64,000 nucleotides of DNA from Sphaerisporangium melleum (GTDB lineage: Bacteria; Actinomycetota; Actinomycetes; Streptosporangiales; Streptosporangiaceae), in contig NZ_BMNT01000021.1 of NCBI RefSeq assembly GCF_014646695.1, positions 42,020 to 106,019 on the forward strand. Reading direction: 5' to 3'. Position numbers and translations under genes: made by a program. Under the pieces are notes generated by a model that worked only from the letters and a program-made list of their open reading frames with translations, searched no databases and was not told the origin of the DNA. Positions 50,648-59,946 of this stretch are shown piece after piece; the stretch's first letter is position 1; the number at the start of each line of letters is the position of its first letter.

Positions 50648-52081
50648 ATGGTGAAGGGGGTCAGCAGTCTGGTGCCGGCGCGGCTCGACCGGTTGCCGTG
50701 GTCGGGGTTCCACACGCGGATGGTGGCCGCGCTCGGCGTCGCGTGGGTGCTGGACGGACTGGAGATCACGATCGCCAGCGCGGTCGGCTCGGTGCTGCAG
50801 GACACCCGCACCCTCGGCCTGACCCCGGTCGAGGTCGGGTTCACCGCGACGGTCTACCTGGCCGGGGAGGTGGCGGGGGCGCTGGTGTTCGGCCGGATGT
50901 CCGACCGGTTCGGCAGGCGGAAACTGTTCATCCTCACCCTGGCGCTCTATCTGATCGCCAACGGCATCACGGCGTTCTCCCCGAACCTGGCGTTCCTGCT
51001 GTTCTTCCGGTTCTTCGCCGGGGCGGGCATCGGCGGTGAGTACGCGGCGATCCACTCGGCGATCGACGAACTGATCCCCTCTCGGTATCGCGGCCACGTC
51101 GACCTCGCGGTCAGCGGCACGTATTGGCTGGGTGCGATGGCCGGCACCGCGAGCACGTACGTGCTCCTCAACCCTGACATCCTGCCGGTGGACCTGGGGT
51201 GGCGGCTCGGGCTGCTGATCGGCCCGGTGCTCGGCGCGGTGATCTGGGTGCTGCGCCGCCACCTGCCCGAGAGCCCCCGCTGGCTGCTCACCCACGGCCG
51301 GCACGAGGAGGCCGAGCGGGCCACCGCGGGCATCGAGGAGGCCGTGCGCCGCCGCGGCGGGCCGCTGCCGCCGGTGGACCGGAGCAGGGCCATGGAGTTC
51401 CGCCCGCGCGGGGCGCCGCCCTACCGGGTGATCCTGCGGGTGCTGCTGCGGCAGTATCCGCGAAGGTCGGTGCTCGGCGCGACGCTGATGATGAGCCAGT
51501 CGTTCCTGTACAACGCGATCTTCTTCACCTATGTGCTGGTGCTGACCGACTTCTACGGGGTCTCCCCGCACGACGCCTCGCGCTACCTGTTCGCGTTCGC
51601 CTTCGGCAACCTGACCGGGCCACTGCTGCTCGGGCGGCTGTTCGACACCCTCGGCCGCCGGGTGATGATCTCCAGCACCTACCTGGTGTCGGGCGCGCTG
51701 CTCGCGGTGACCGCCTGGCTGTTCAAGCAGGGGGCGCTGAACGCCACCACGCAGACCGTCCTGTGGTCGGTGATCTTCTTCGTGGCGTCGGCGGCGGCCA
51801 GTTCGGGCTATCTGACGGTCAGTGAGCTGTTCCCGCTGGAGATCAGGGCGCTGGCCATCGCGTTGTTCTTCTCGGTCGCCCAGGGCTTCGGCGCGCTCGG
51901 CCCCACGGTGTTCGGCGCGCTCATCGGCGACCGGACCAACCCCGACCCGACCCGGCTGTTCTACGGGTACGCCTTCGCCGCCGCGATGATGGTGGCCGCC
52001 GGGCTGGTGGCGCTGGCCCTCGCGGTGAACGCCGAGCGCCGCCCTCTGGAGGAGGTCACCCGCCCGCTGTCCACCACCTGA
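50648..52081 (+). CDS. MFS transporter (second paralogue)
   Basis: The 477-residue protein is a close copy of the transporter at 47293, with the same motif A (GRMSDRFGRRKLF), RRHLPESPRWLL block and GRLFDTLGRRVM. The most different parts are the central cytoplasmic loop and the last helix. A block of 170 bases (51763-51932) differs from 48408-48577 by one base, while neighbouring parts differ more. The ATG at 50648 is chosen because TTCACC (50612-50617), 16 bp, TACGCT (50634-50639) lies 8 nt before it, as in a leaderless gene. Substrate unknown. Confidence 0.87.
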   Translation: MVKGVSSLVPARLDRLPWSGFHTRMVAALGVAWVLDGLEITIASAVGSVLQDTRTLGLTPVEVGFTATVYLAGEVAGALVFGRMSDRFGRRKLFILTLALYLIANGITAFSPNLAFLLFFRFFAGAGIGGEYAAIHSAIDELIPSRYRGHVDLAVSGTYWLGAMAGTASTYVLLNPDILPVDLGWRLGLLIGPVLGAVIWVLRRHLPESPRWLLTHGRHEEAERATAGIEEAVRRRGGPLPPVDRSRAMEFRPRGAPPYRVILRVLLRQYPRRSVLGATLMMSQSFLYNAIFFTYVLVLTDFYGVSPHDASRYLFAFAFGNLTGPLLLGRLFDTLGRRVMISSTYLVSGALLAVTAWLFKQGALNATTQTVLWSVIFFVASAAASSGYLTVSELFPLEIRALAIALFFSVAQGFGALGPTVFGALIGDRTNPDPTRLFYGYAFAAAMMVAAGLVALALAVNAERRPLEEVTRPLSTT

Positions 52082-52090
52082 ACGGGCCCG

Positions 52091-52109
52091 GCCCGGGGCG
52101 TCCCCGGGC
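52091..52109. terminator. Bidirectional terminator between MFS gene and eda
   Basis: An 8-bp stem GCCCGGGG/CCCCGGGC with a 3-nt loop in the 36-base convergent gap. Confidence 0.5.
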
Positions 52110-52117
52110 AGGCCGCC

Positions 52118-52732
52118 TCAGCCGCGCAGGGCGGCGGCCTCGGCGGCGAGCTTCTCGACGCGGGCGTAGTCGCCGGAGGCCAGCGCGTCGGCCGGGGTGA
52201 GCCAGGTGCCGCCGACGGCGCCGACGTTCGGCAGCGCCAGGAAGTCGGCCGCGGTCTCCGGCCGGATGCCGCCCGTGGGGCAGAAACGCACATCGGGCAG
52301 CGGTCCGCCCAGCGCCTTGAGGTAGGCGACGCCGCCGGCCGGGACCGCGGGGAAGAACTTCAGCTCGGTGAGGCCGCGCTCCACCAGCGCCATGACCTCC
52401 GAGGCGGTGGCCGCGCCGGGCAGGAACGGCACGCCGCTGCCGGCCATCGCGTCCAGCAGGGCGGGCGTGGCGCCCGGGCTGACCAGGAAACGCGCGCCCG
52501 CGTCCGCCGACGCCGCCACGTCGGCGGGGGTGCGCACGGTGCCGGCGCCGACGAAGGCCTCGGGGACCTCGGCGGCGATGCGGCCGATGGCCTCCAGCGC
52601 GCACGAGGTGCGCAGGGTCACCTCGATGGCCGGCAGGCCCCCGGCCACCAGCGCCCGCGCCAGGGGCACCGCCGTCTCCACCCGGTCGATGACGACGACC
52701 GGGACGACCGGGGCGAGGTCGAGGATGCTCAC
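52118..52732 (-). CDS. eda: 2-keto-3-deoxy-6-phosphogluconate (KDPG) aldolase
   Basis: The 204-residue class I aldolase splits KDPG to pyruvate and glyceraldehyde 3-phosphate, the last step of the Entner-Doudoroff route. It shows PVVVIDRVETAVPLARALVAGGLPAIEVTLRT with the Glu of IEVT, FVGAGTV, FLVSPG, LKFFPA with the Schiff-base lysine, and CPTGGI. The length matches the family. The GTG start overlaps the glk stop (GTGA). It is the last gene of the edd-glk-eda operon. Confidence 0.92.
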   Translation of the reverse strand: MSILDLAPVVPVVVIDRVETAVPLARALVAGGLPAIEVTLRTSCALEAIGRIAAEVPEAFVGAGTVRTPADVAASADAGARFLVSPGATPALLDAMAGSGVPFLPGAATASEVMALVERGLTELKFFPAVPAGGVAYLKALGGPLPDVRFCPTGGIRPETAADFLALPNVGAVGGTWLTPADALASGDYARVEKLAAEAAALRG

Positions 52733-53796
52733 GCGCGGGTGCTCCTTGCTGATGGGGACGCCTCGGAGTGGACGTCCGGAGATGAGGTGACGCGGGTTCT
52801 GGAGACCGCGGCGAAGGCGCCGTCGGCACCGGTCGCGCGGTGGGCGAGCCAGGCCGCCGCGCCGGTCAGGGCCGGGTGGCCGGCGACGATCGCGGTGGTC
52901 GCGATGCCGGTGAGGTAGCCCGACAGCACCAGGTTGGCCTCGAAGCGGCGGCGGAAGTCGCTGTGCAGGATGCGGTCGACCAGACGCGGCACGATCCCAC
53001 CTCCCAGATACACCCCGCCGTGCGCGCCCAGCGTCAGGGCGACGTTGGCCGCGAAGCTGCCCAGCAGACCGCAGAACACCTCAACGGTACGCGCGCACAG
53101 CGGGTCGTCCGGCCGGGCCACGATCTCCGAGGCGGGCAGCGGAGCCACGGGGGTGCTCTCCACCAGCGCGAGGCCGTGCCGCAGCCGGGTCAGGCCGGGG
53201 CCGGACAACAGGTGCTCGGCGTCGACGAACGACATGCCGTCGGCGCGCAGCGCCCGGACGATCTCGAACTCCAGGTCGGTGACGGCGGGGGCCGACACGT
53301 GCCCGCCCTCACCGGGCACCGGGACCCACCCGCTGCGCGAGGGCACCAGAGCGGCCACGCCCAGGCCGGTGCCCGGCCCGAGCACCGCCTTGACCATGTA
53401 CGGCGCGGGCTCCGGGCCGCCCAGCGAGGAGAGCTCGCCCGGCGTCAGGTGGGGCAGGGCGAGCGCGAGGGCCTCGAAGTCGTTGAGCAGCTCGACGTGC
53501 GCGATGCCGAGCGCGGTCACCGAGCCGGACCAGGCGGCGTTGGTCAGCCGGTAGCGGTCGGCGTTCACCGGCCCGGCGATGGCCAGGGACGCCGCCGCGG
53601 GCAGGACGCCGCCCGCCTGGTGGGTCAGATAGTGCGTCACGGCGGCCGGCAGCCCGTCGAACTCGGCGACCGGGAGCACCGCGACCGTGCCCGGGCGCCC
53701 GCCGGGCCGGGAGACCAGGCCGAACCGGGCGTTGGTGCCGCCGATGTCGGCGACCAGCCAGGGACGTTCCTGAGACGGGGAGGGCAGGCCGGTCAC
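52729..53796 (-). CDS. glk: Glucokinase (bacterial Glk family)
   Basis: The 355-residue ATP-dependent kinase phosphorylates glucose to glucose 6-phosphate. It has the phosphate-binding [13 protein letters not shown] at the start, [32 protein letters not shown] with the catalytic Asp, [26 protein letters not shown], and [12 protein letters not shown] near the end. This is the E. coli-like Glk family rather than the ROK type. GTGA overlaps at both ends couple it with edd and eda, so glucose entry and the Entner-Doudoroff enzymes are made together. A C-terminal 25-residue tail rich in Ser/Ala/Thr is extra. Confidence 0.92.
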   Translation of the reverse strand: MTGLPSPSQERPWLVADIGGTNARFGLVSRPGGRPGTVAVLPVAEFDGLPAAVTHYLTHQAGGVLPAAASLAIAGPVNADRYRLTNAAWSGSVTALGIAHVELLNDFEALALALPHLTPGELSSLGGPEPAPYMVKAVLGPGTGLGVAALVPSRSGWVPVPGEGGHVSAPAVTDLEFEIVRALRADGMSFVDAEHLLSGPGLTRLRHGLALVESTPVAPLPASEIVARPDDPLCARTVEVFCGLLGSFAANVALTLGAHGGVYLGGGIVPRLVDRILHSDFRRRFEANLVLSGYLTGIATTAIVAGHPALTGAAAWLAHRATGADGAFAAVSRTRVTSSPDVHSEASPSARSTRA

Positions 53797-55673
53797 GCCT
53801 GCGCCTCCGCGCCGCTCATGGCGAAGATGCCGGCGCCGCGGTCGGCGGGCCCGGCGGCGCGGCGGAAGGCGGCGAACAGCTCCCGTCCGGTGCCCACCCA
53901 CTCGTCGTCGCGCAGCGGCCGGCCCTGCGGCGTGCGCGCGGCCAGCTCCTCGGCGGGGACCAGCAGGTCCAGCGTGCCCGCGGCCGAGTCCAGCCTGATC
54001 GGGTCGCCCTCGCGGACCAGCGCGATCGGGCCGCCGTCGGCCGCCTCCGGCGACAGGTGGATGGCGGCCGGGACCTTGCCCGACGCCCCGGACATGCGGC
54101 CGTCGGTGACCATCGCGACGCGCTGCCCGCGGTCCAGCAGCACCGCGAGCGGCGGGGTCAGCTTGTGCAGTTCCGGCATGCCGTTGGCGCTCGGCCCCTG
54201 GTAGCGGATGACGGCGACGAAGTCCTGCCCGTCGAGCTCGCCCGCCTGGAAGGCGGCCATCAGCTCGGCCTGGTCGTCGAACACCTTGGCCGGCGCCTCG
54301 ATGACCAGGTGCTCGGGCTTGACCGCCGACACCTTGCTGACCGCCCGGCCGAGGTTCCCGCTGACCATGTGGATGCCGCCGTCCGCGGAGAACGGCTCGG
54401 CGACCGGCCGCAGCACGTCCGGGTCGGTGCCGCGCGTGGGCCGCTCCTCCCAGACGATCTCGCCGTCCTTGAGCGCCGGCGCGCTGCGGTACAGGCCGAG
54501 GCCGCGCCCGGCCACGGTCAGCACGTCCTCGTGCAGCAGCCCGTTGTCCAGCAGGTCGCCGATGAGGGCCTGCATGCCCCCCGCCGCCTGGAAGTGGTTC
54601 ACGTCGGCCTGCCCGTTGGGGTACATCCGGGTCAGCAGCGGGACGACCCGCGACAGGGCGGCGAAGTCGTCCCACAGCAGCTCGATGCCCGCCGCGGCGG
54701 CGATGGCGACCAGGTGCATGGTGTGGTTGGTGGACCCGCCGGTGGCCAGCAGTGCGACGGCCGCGTTGACCAGCGCCTTCTCGTCCACCACCTCGGCGAC
54801 CGGAGTGTGCTCGGTTCCGTGTGCGGTGATCTGGACGGCGCGCGCGCCCGCGGCGCGGGTGAGGGCGTCGCGCAGCTCGGTGCCGGGGTTGACGAAGGTC
54901 GCGCCGGGCAGGTGCAGCCCCATGACCTCCATGAGCACCTGGTTGGAGTTGGCGGTGCCGTAGAAGGTGCAGGTGCCGGGGGAGTGGTAGGACTTGGCCT
55001 CGGCGTCCAGCATCTCCCCGCGGCCGATCTTGCCCTCGGCGAACGCCTGCCGGGCGCGCGCCTTGACCTTGTTCGGCAGCCCGGACGGCATCGGGCCGGC
55101 GGGGACGAACAGTGCGGGCAGGTGCCCGAAGTGCAGCGCGCCGATCAGCAGCCCCGGGACGATCTTGTCGCACACGCCGAGCATCAGCGACGCGTCGAAC
55201 ATGTCGTGCGACAGCGCGATCGCCGTCGCCATCGCGATGACCTCGCGGCTGTAGAGCGACAGCTCCATGCCGGGACGGCCTTGGGTGACGCCGTCGCACA
55301 TGGCGGGCACGCCGCCGGCGAACTGCGCGATCCCGCCCGCCGCGCGCACGGCCTCCTTCAGCACCGCCGGGTAGGTCTCGTACGGCTGGTGCGCCGAGAG
55401 CATGTCGTTGTAGGACGAGACGATCGCGACGCCGGGCCGCTCGCCGCCGCGCAGGGCCAGCTTGTCGGCGGGGGAGCAGGCGGCGAACCCGTGGGCGAGG
55501 TTGGCGCAGCCGAGGCTCGTGCGGGCGGGCCCGCGCTCCCTCGCCTCGTCGGCGGCCGCCCGGACGCGGCGCAGGTACGCCCCGCGGCTGCGCGCGCTGC
55601 GCTCGGCGAGCCGCTCGGTGACCTCCTGAACGGTGCGATGCGCAGCGGGCGCTGTGTGCGCTGACTCGGACAC
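53793..55673 (-). CDS. edd: 6-phosphogluconate dehydratase
   Basis: The 626-residue enzyme dehydrates 6-phosphogluconate to KDPG and belongs to the IlvD/Edd family of Fe-S dehydratases. Cluster cysteines lie in the [13 protein letters not shown] region, in [17 protein letters not shown] and in [32 protein letters not shown] and [16 protein letters not shown] are further family blocks. The start is set at GTG 55673, with GGAG 7 nt upstream, because a minus-strand promoter (TTGTGT at 55740-55735, 17 bp, TAATGT at 55717-55712) covers the in-frame ATG at 55715. It heads the operon with glk and eda, and is divergent from a ROK repressor gene. Confidence 0.92.
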   Translation of the reverse strand: MSESAHTAPAAHRTVQEVTERLAERSARSRGAYLRRVRAAADEARERGPARTSLGCANLAHGFAACSPADKLALRGGERPGVAIVSSYNDMLSAHQPYETYPAVLKEAVRAAGGIAQFAGGVPAMCDGVTQGRPGMELSLYSREVIAMATAIALSHDMFDASLMLGVCDKIVPGLLIGALHFGHLPALFVPAGPMPSGLPNKVKARARQAFAEGKIGRGEMLDAEAKSYHSPGTCTFYGTANSNQVLMEVMGLHLPGATFVNPGTELRDALTRAAGARAVQITAHGTEHTPVAEVVDEKALVNAAVALLATGGSTNHTMHLVAIAAAAGIELLWDDFAALSRVVPLLTRMYPNGQADVNHFQAAGGMQALIGDLLDNGLLHEDVLTVAGRGLGLYRSAPALKDGEIVWEERPTRGTDPDVLRPVAEPFSADGGIHMVSGNLGRAVSKVSAVKPEHLVIEAPAKVFDDQAELMAAFQAGELDGQDFVAVIRYQGPSANGMPELHKLTPPLAVLLDRGQRVAMVTDGRMSGASGKVPAAIHLSPEAADGGPIALVREGDPIRLDSAAGTLDLLVPAEELAARTPQGRPLRDDEWVGTGRELFAAFRRAAGPADRGAGIFAMSGAEAQA

Positions 55674-55711
55674 GGCTCGGCTCCATGGATCGACCAAGGG
55701 GGACAGACCGG

Positions 55712-55790
55712 ACATTAGTCAGATCTTTGGTTCGACACAAGCACAGTTTTGCCCGTTGAGATGAGGAACTTAGGAATTTTGGCTTACAAA
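55712..55790. promoter_or_regulatory. Divergent promoters of edd operon and ROK gene
   Basis: Minus strand: TTGTGT-17 bp-TAATGT for edd. Plus strand: TACAAA (55785-55790), 6 nt before the ROK start, with no clear -35. The close pairing suits control of both directions by the ROK protein. No perfect palindrome was found in between. Confidence 0.55.
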
Positions 55791-55796
55791 ACGGGG

Positions 55797-57008
55797 ATGT
55801 GGTTGACTTGCCCGGTGGGTCGACGATCAGCTTCCCCGCTCGCCAGCGGCGGTGAGGTCCTCCAGCTCATCCGGTCCGGTGAGGCGGTGACCAGGGCCGA
55901 CATCGGCAGGATCACCGGTCTGTCCCGCCCGGCGGTGGCGCTGCGCGTCGCCGGGCTGCTCGACCACGGCCTGGTGGTCGAGCGCACCGACGGGCCCTCC
56001 ACCGGCGGGCGCCCACCGGCGCGGCTCGCCTTCAACGCCGCGGGCGGGGTCGTCCTGGTCGCCTCGCTCGGCGCCAGCCGCGCCCAGATCGCCCTGTGCG
56101 ACCTGGACGGGCGCGAGCTGGCCCGCACCGACCTGGAGATCGACGTCGAGCGCGGGCCCGACGTGGTGCTCCCCCTGCTCATGGACGTGTGGGCCGACCA
56201 GCTGGACGGGCGGCCGATGTCGGCGGTCAAGGGCGTCGGGCTCGGCGTCCCGGCCACGGTGGAGTTCGCCGCGGGCCGCACCGAGAGCGCCCGGGTCATG
56301 GCGAGCTGGACCGGCGTGGTGATCCCGCCGCGCATCGCCGCCCGCTACCCGGTGCCGGTGTTCGTGGACAACGACGTCAACGTCATCGCCATGGGCGAGT
56401 ACCGCAAGGCGTACGCGCGCGAGGTCTCCGACCTGCTGTTCGTCAAGGTGTCCACCCGCATCGGCGCCGGGGTGATCGCCGGCGGCGAGATCCTGCGCGG
56501 CGCGCTCGGCGCGGCGGGGGAGATCGGCCACATCCCGGTGTGGGACGGCGGGGGAGTGCTGTGCCGGTGCGGCAACGTCGACTGCGTCGACTCGGTGGCG
56601 AGCGGGACGGCGATCCTGCGCGACCTGCGGGCGCGCGGGCGCGAGGTCAGCACGCTCGCCGACGTGGTCACGCTCGTGCGCGCCGGGGACGCCGAGACGA
56701 TGACCGTCGTGCGCAGGGCCGGGCGGCTGCTCGGCGAGGTGGTGGCCGGCGCGGTCAACCTGCTCAACCCGGCCGTGGTCGTGCTCGGCGGCGACGTGGC
56801 CGAGCGGTTCCAGCCCCTGGTCTCCGGCGTGCGGGAGGTCGTCTACCGGCGCTCGACCGCGCTGTCCACCCGGAGCCTGCGCATCGAGCGCAGCCTGCTC
56901 GGCCCGAGCGCGGGCATCACCGGCTGCGCCCTCATGGTGATCGACCACATCCTGGCGCCGGACGCCGTCGACGCCGCCCTCGGCGTGGTCACCCCGGTCA
57001 CGGTCTAG
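55797..57008 (+). CDS. ROK-family transcriptional repressor
   Basis: The 403-residue protein has an N-terminal winged helix (VTRADIGRITGLSRPAVALRVAGLLDHGLVVERTDG, about residues 33-68), a ROK sugar-kinase-like domain with GVGLGVPATVEF, VFVDNDVNVIAMGEY, GAAGEIGHIPVWDGGGVLCRCGNVDCVDSVASG that holds the zinc site (His plus three Cys), and VVLGGDVAERF. It probably binds glucose or a related metabolite and controls the divergent edd-glk-eda operon. The ATG at 55797 fits a leaderless transcript. Its stop shares CTAG with the convergent channel gene. The kinase-like catalytic residues are partly kept, but regulator function is far more likely. Confidence 0.87.
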   Translation: MWLTCPVGRRSASPLASGGEVLQLIRSGEAVTRADIGRITGLSRPAVALRVAGLLDHGLVVERTDGPSTGGRPPARLAFNAAGGVVLVASLGASRAQIALCDLDGRELARTDLEIDVERGPDVVLPLLMDVWADQLDGRPMSAVKGVGLGVPATVEFAAGRTESARVMASWTGVVIPPRIAARYPVPVFVDNDVNVIAMGEYRKAYAREVSDLLFVKVSTRIGAGVIAGGEILRGALGAAGEIGHIPVWDGGGVLCRCGNVDCVDSVASGTAILRDLRARGREVSTLADVVTLVRAGDAETMTVVRRAGRLLGEVVAGAVNLLNPAVVVLGGDVAERFQPLVSGVREVVYRRSTALSTRSLRIERSLLGPSAGITGCALMVIDHILAPDAVDAALGVVTPVTV

Positions 57009-57847
57009 TTCAGGGTGGCGGCGTCCTCGCGGACGATGGGCAGGGCCGCGCGCAGGGCCGCGATCTCCGCGCGCAGCGCGGCGAGCTCACGGGCCACGTC
57101 CGCCTGCGCCTGAACGGACGGCTGAACGGGGGCCTCCGCAGCGGCGGCCTCGGCGTCCTCGCGGCGCTCGCGCTGGTGCTCCTCCTCCAGGGCGCTCACC
57201 ACCACGGCGATGAACAGGTTCAGCACGACGAACGTGCAGATCAGCACGAATATCACGAAGAACACCCACGACGAGGGGTGCTGCTCCATGACCTTGCGGT
57301 TGATGTCGGACCACCCGTCGCCGGTCATCGTCTGGAACAGCGTGAACAGCGACGTCGGCAGGTCGCCGAAGTACTCCGGCGCGCCGGCGCCGTACAGCTT
57401 GGTGCCCATCACCGAGGCCACGTAGAGCACCAGCGCGAGCAGGGCGGCGATGGACGTCATGCCGGGGATGGCCGTGAGCAGCGCGGACACCACCCGGCGC
57501 AGGCTCGGCACCACCGAGATCAGCCGCAGCGCCCGCAGGATGCGCAGCGCGCGCAGCACCGACAACTCGCCCGCCGCGGGCAGCAGGGACACCGCGACGA
57601 TCACCGTGTCGAACAGGTTCCACGGGTCCCGGAAGAACCGGGCCCGGTAGACGTAGATCTTGACCAGCAGCTCGGCGACGAACACGTACAGCGCGATGTG
57701 GTCCACCACGTGCAACGGCGTGGCGTAGGAGGCCATCACCCGCGGTGAGGTCTCCAGGCCCAGCGTCGCCGCGTTGAGCACGATGACGGAGATGATCAGG
57801 CGCTGGAATCCCGTCGATTCAAGGACATGACGGACACGATCACGCAT
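57005..57847 (-). CDS. Voltage-gated cation channel, single-domain (NaChBac-like)
   Basis: The 280-residue protein has six membrane helices with an S4 sensor carrying Arg99, Arg102, Arg105 and Arg108 every third residue (RALRILRALR), a pore loop and a C-terminal coiled coil (about 218-280) that tetramerises such channels. The selectivity filter reads TMTGDGWSD (residues 173-181): the usual bacterial TLESWS glutamate is replaced by Asp177 in a T-x-D-x-W pattern that recalls CatSper and calcium channels. The ATG at 57847 has GGAG 11 nt upstream; a GTG at 57859 is too close to it. It is convergent with the ROK gene. Ion preference (Na+ or Ca2+) cannot be stated. Confidence 0.85.
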   Translation of the reverse strand: MRDRVRHVLESTGFQRLIISVIVLNAATLGLETSPRVMASYATPLHVVDHIALYVFVAELLVKIYVYRARFFRDPWNLFDTVIVAVSLLPAAGELSVLRALRILRALRLISVVPSLRRVVSALLTAIPGMTSIAALLALVLYVASVMGTKLYGAGAPEYFGDLPTSLFTLFQTMTGDGWSDINRKVMEQHPSSWVFFVIFVLICTFVVLNLFIAVVVSALEEEHQRERREDAEAAAAEAPVQPSVQAQADVARELAALRAEIAALRAALPIVREDAATLN

Positions 57848-58140
57848 GAGGATGAGCACTCCAGGAGCCGGCTGATCAGGATGCGCAAGATCCTAGAGTC
57901 TGCGCGGACGCACCTGTGTCCGGATCGCCGTCCTCGTCCGGATTCACGGCGCCCCACCGCGCCGGTTCTTGGAATGATCTGGGAACCATGGCGTGGACCG
58001 CGCGGAAAACGGCACGTGCCGGGCGGCGGCTTTCGGCCCGCGCGCCCACCTCACAGAGACCTCCCAGAACCTCTCCGGCGCCCTTCAGGCGTGTGGCCCA
58101 GGCTCTCCGCCATGAGGGACCACCACGCGAAGGGAGATCG

Positions 58141-59037
58141 ATGATCGAGGTAATGGGACTCAGCAAGCGCTATGGCCCCGTGACGGCGGTGGACGGCCTG
58201 ACGTTTGACGTCCGGCCGGGCGTCGTCACCGGCTTCCTCGGTCCGAACGGGGCGGGCAAGACGACCACCATGCGCATGATCCTGGGACTCGACACGCCGA
58301 GCGGTGGCCACGCCCGGGTGCTCGGCGCCCGGTACGCCGATCTGCCGGAGCCGATGCGCGCGGTCGGCGCGCTGCTCGACGCCGGAGCCGTGCACCCGCG
58401 CAGGACCGCCCGCGACCATCTGATGTGCCTCGCACTGAACAACCGGATATCCCGCGGGCGCGTCGAGGAGGTGCTCCAGCTCACCGGGCTGGCACCGGTG
58501 GCGCGGCGCGCCGCCGGGAGGTTCTCCCTCGGCATGAGCCAGCGCCTGGGCATCGCCGCCGCACTGCTCGGCGACCCGGCCGTGCTCGTCTTCGACGAGC
58601 CGGTGAACGGGCTCGACCCCGAAGGCATCGTGTGGATCCGCACCCTGATGCGCGATCTGGCCGCCGAGGGGCGCACGGTCCTGGTGTCCAGCCATCTGAT
58701 GGCCGAGATGGCGCTCACCGCCGACCACCTGATCGTCATCGGGCGCGGCCGGCTGATCGCCGACGTCGCCGTCGAGGCGTTCATGCGGTCCGGCGAGGTC
58801 CGTGTCCGCACCCCCGGCGCCGCGGACTTCGCCCGTGCCCTGAGCGCGTCCGGGGCCGCCGTGCGGCCGCAGGGCGCTGACGGCCTGCTCGTGAGCGGGA
58901 TGGCGGCCGAGGACATCGGCCGGATGGCGGCGGCCGCGAGCGTGACCCTGTACGAGCTCACGCCGCTGCGGGCCTCACTGGAGGAGGCGTTCATGGAGCT
59001 GACGCGCGACGACGTCGAGTACGGGGTGGCTCGGTGA
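58141..59037 (+). CDS. ABC exporter ATPase
   Basis: The 298-residue ATPase has Walker A GPNGAGKTT, a Q-loop region, signature FSLGMSQRLGIAAAL, Walker B VLVFDEPVNGLD and switch histidine SSHLMAE, followed by a C-terminal 80-residue extension (VRVRTPGAADFARAL...). It belongs to the drug/peptide/bacteriocin exporter branch (DrrA/BcrA-like). The stop overlaps the permease start (GTGA). GAAGGGAG lies before the ATG; the frame upstream is not protein-like. It lies in front of a two-component system that may control it. Confidence 0.88.
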   Translation: MIEVMGLSKRYGPVTAVDGLTFDVRPGVVTGFLGPNGAGKTTTMRMILGLDTPSGGHARVLGARYADLPEPMRAVGALLDAGAVHPRRTARDHLMCLALNNRISRGRVEEVLQLTGLAPVARRAAGRFSLGMSQRLGIAAALLGDPAVLVFDEPVNGLDPEGIVWIRTLMRDLAAEGRTVLVSSHLMAEMALTADHLIVIGRGRLIADVAVEAFMRSGEVRVRTPGAADFARALSASGAAVRPQGADGLLVSGMAAEDIGRMAAAASVTLYELTPLRASLEEAFMELTRDDVEYGVAR

Positions 59038-59888
59038 GCGGGCCGCGGCGGAACGGCGGGGTGGCCGTGCGAGAAGCGATGAGCGGGCGGCGGGATCCCG
59101 GTACGGTGCGGCAGCGGTTCGGCGACGTGCTGAGGTCGGAGTGGGCCAAGGCGCGCACCATGCGGTCCACCTGGTACACCGTGCTCGCCGCCGTGGCGGT
59201 CGGCGCGCTGTTCGGCGCCATGTTCGCGGGCGCGGGGGCTCGCGAGTACGTGACGGCGACGGCGGCGGAACGCGCGGAGTTCGATCCCTTCGGCATGGCC
59301 TTCCGCGGACTGTTCTTCGTACAGATCATCTTCGGATACCTGGGGATGCGCAGCGTGACGGTCGAATACGGGGTGAGGACGCTGCCGGCGAGTCTCGTCG
59401 CGGTGCCGCGGCGGGGCCGCCTGCTGGCCGCCAAGGCGGTGGTCTGCTCCGTCATGGCCTTCGTCGCCGGCGAGGCGGCGGCGCTGTCGGTCTATCTCAC
59501 CGGCAGGGCCGTGCTGACCGCCCGGGGAGTGCCCGTCTACGACCTCGGACAGCCGGGCGTGGCGCGGGCGATGCTGGGCGTGGGGATCCTCATGGCGACG
59601 ATGAGCCTGTTCGGGCTCGCGCTCGGGTTCCTGCTGCGGGCCACCTCCGGCGGGCTCACGGTCCTGGTCGCCATCACCGCCCTGATACCGGCGATGGCGC
59701 CCACCTTCCCCGCCTGGCTGGCGTCCTTCGTGGTGAAGTACTGGCCGGCGCAGGCGGGAGGGCGGCTGGTGAGCGTGCGCGAGCAGTCCGGCCTGCTGGC
59801 ACCCTGGACCGGGTACGCGGTGTTCTGCGGGTACGTCGCCGTCGCCCTGCTCGCCGCCTTCGCCATCTTCCGGAGACGGGACGCCTGA
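59034..59888 (+). CDS. ABC-2 type exporter permease
   Basis: The 284-residue protein has about six membrane helices: after a 40-residue cytoplasmic N-terminus (DVLRSEWAKARTMRSTWYTVLAAVA, the usual entry of ABC-2 permeases), then FRGLFFVQIIFGYLGM, VVCSVMAFVAGEAAALSVYL, and later hydrophobic segments, with a final cytoplasmic RRRDA. It forms the membrane part of the exporter with the preceding ATPase. Cargo unknown; lantibiotic or antibiotic self-protection or lipid export are possible. Confidence 0.87.
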   Translation: MSGPRRNGGVAVREAMSGRRDPGTVRQRFGDVLRSEWAKARTMRSTWYTVLAAVAVGALFGAMFAGAGAREYVTATAAERAEFDPFGMAFRGLFFVQIIFGYLGMRSVTVEYGVRTLPASLVAVPRRGRLLAAKAVVCSVMAFVAGEAAALSVYLTGRAVLTARGVPVYDLGQPGVARAMLGVGILMATMSLFGLALGFLLRATSGGLTVLVAITALIPAMAPTFPAWLASFVVKYWPAQAGGRLVSVREQSGLLAPWTGYAVFCGYVAVALLAAFAIFRRRDA

Positions 59889-59946
59889 GGCCCGTCGGCC
59901 GCAGGCGAGTGGCGCGGCCGCCGGTCGGCGGAGACAGGAGGCGGAG

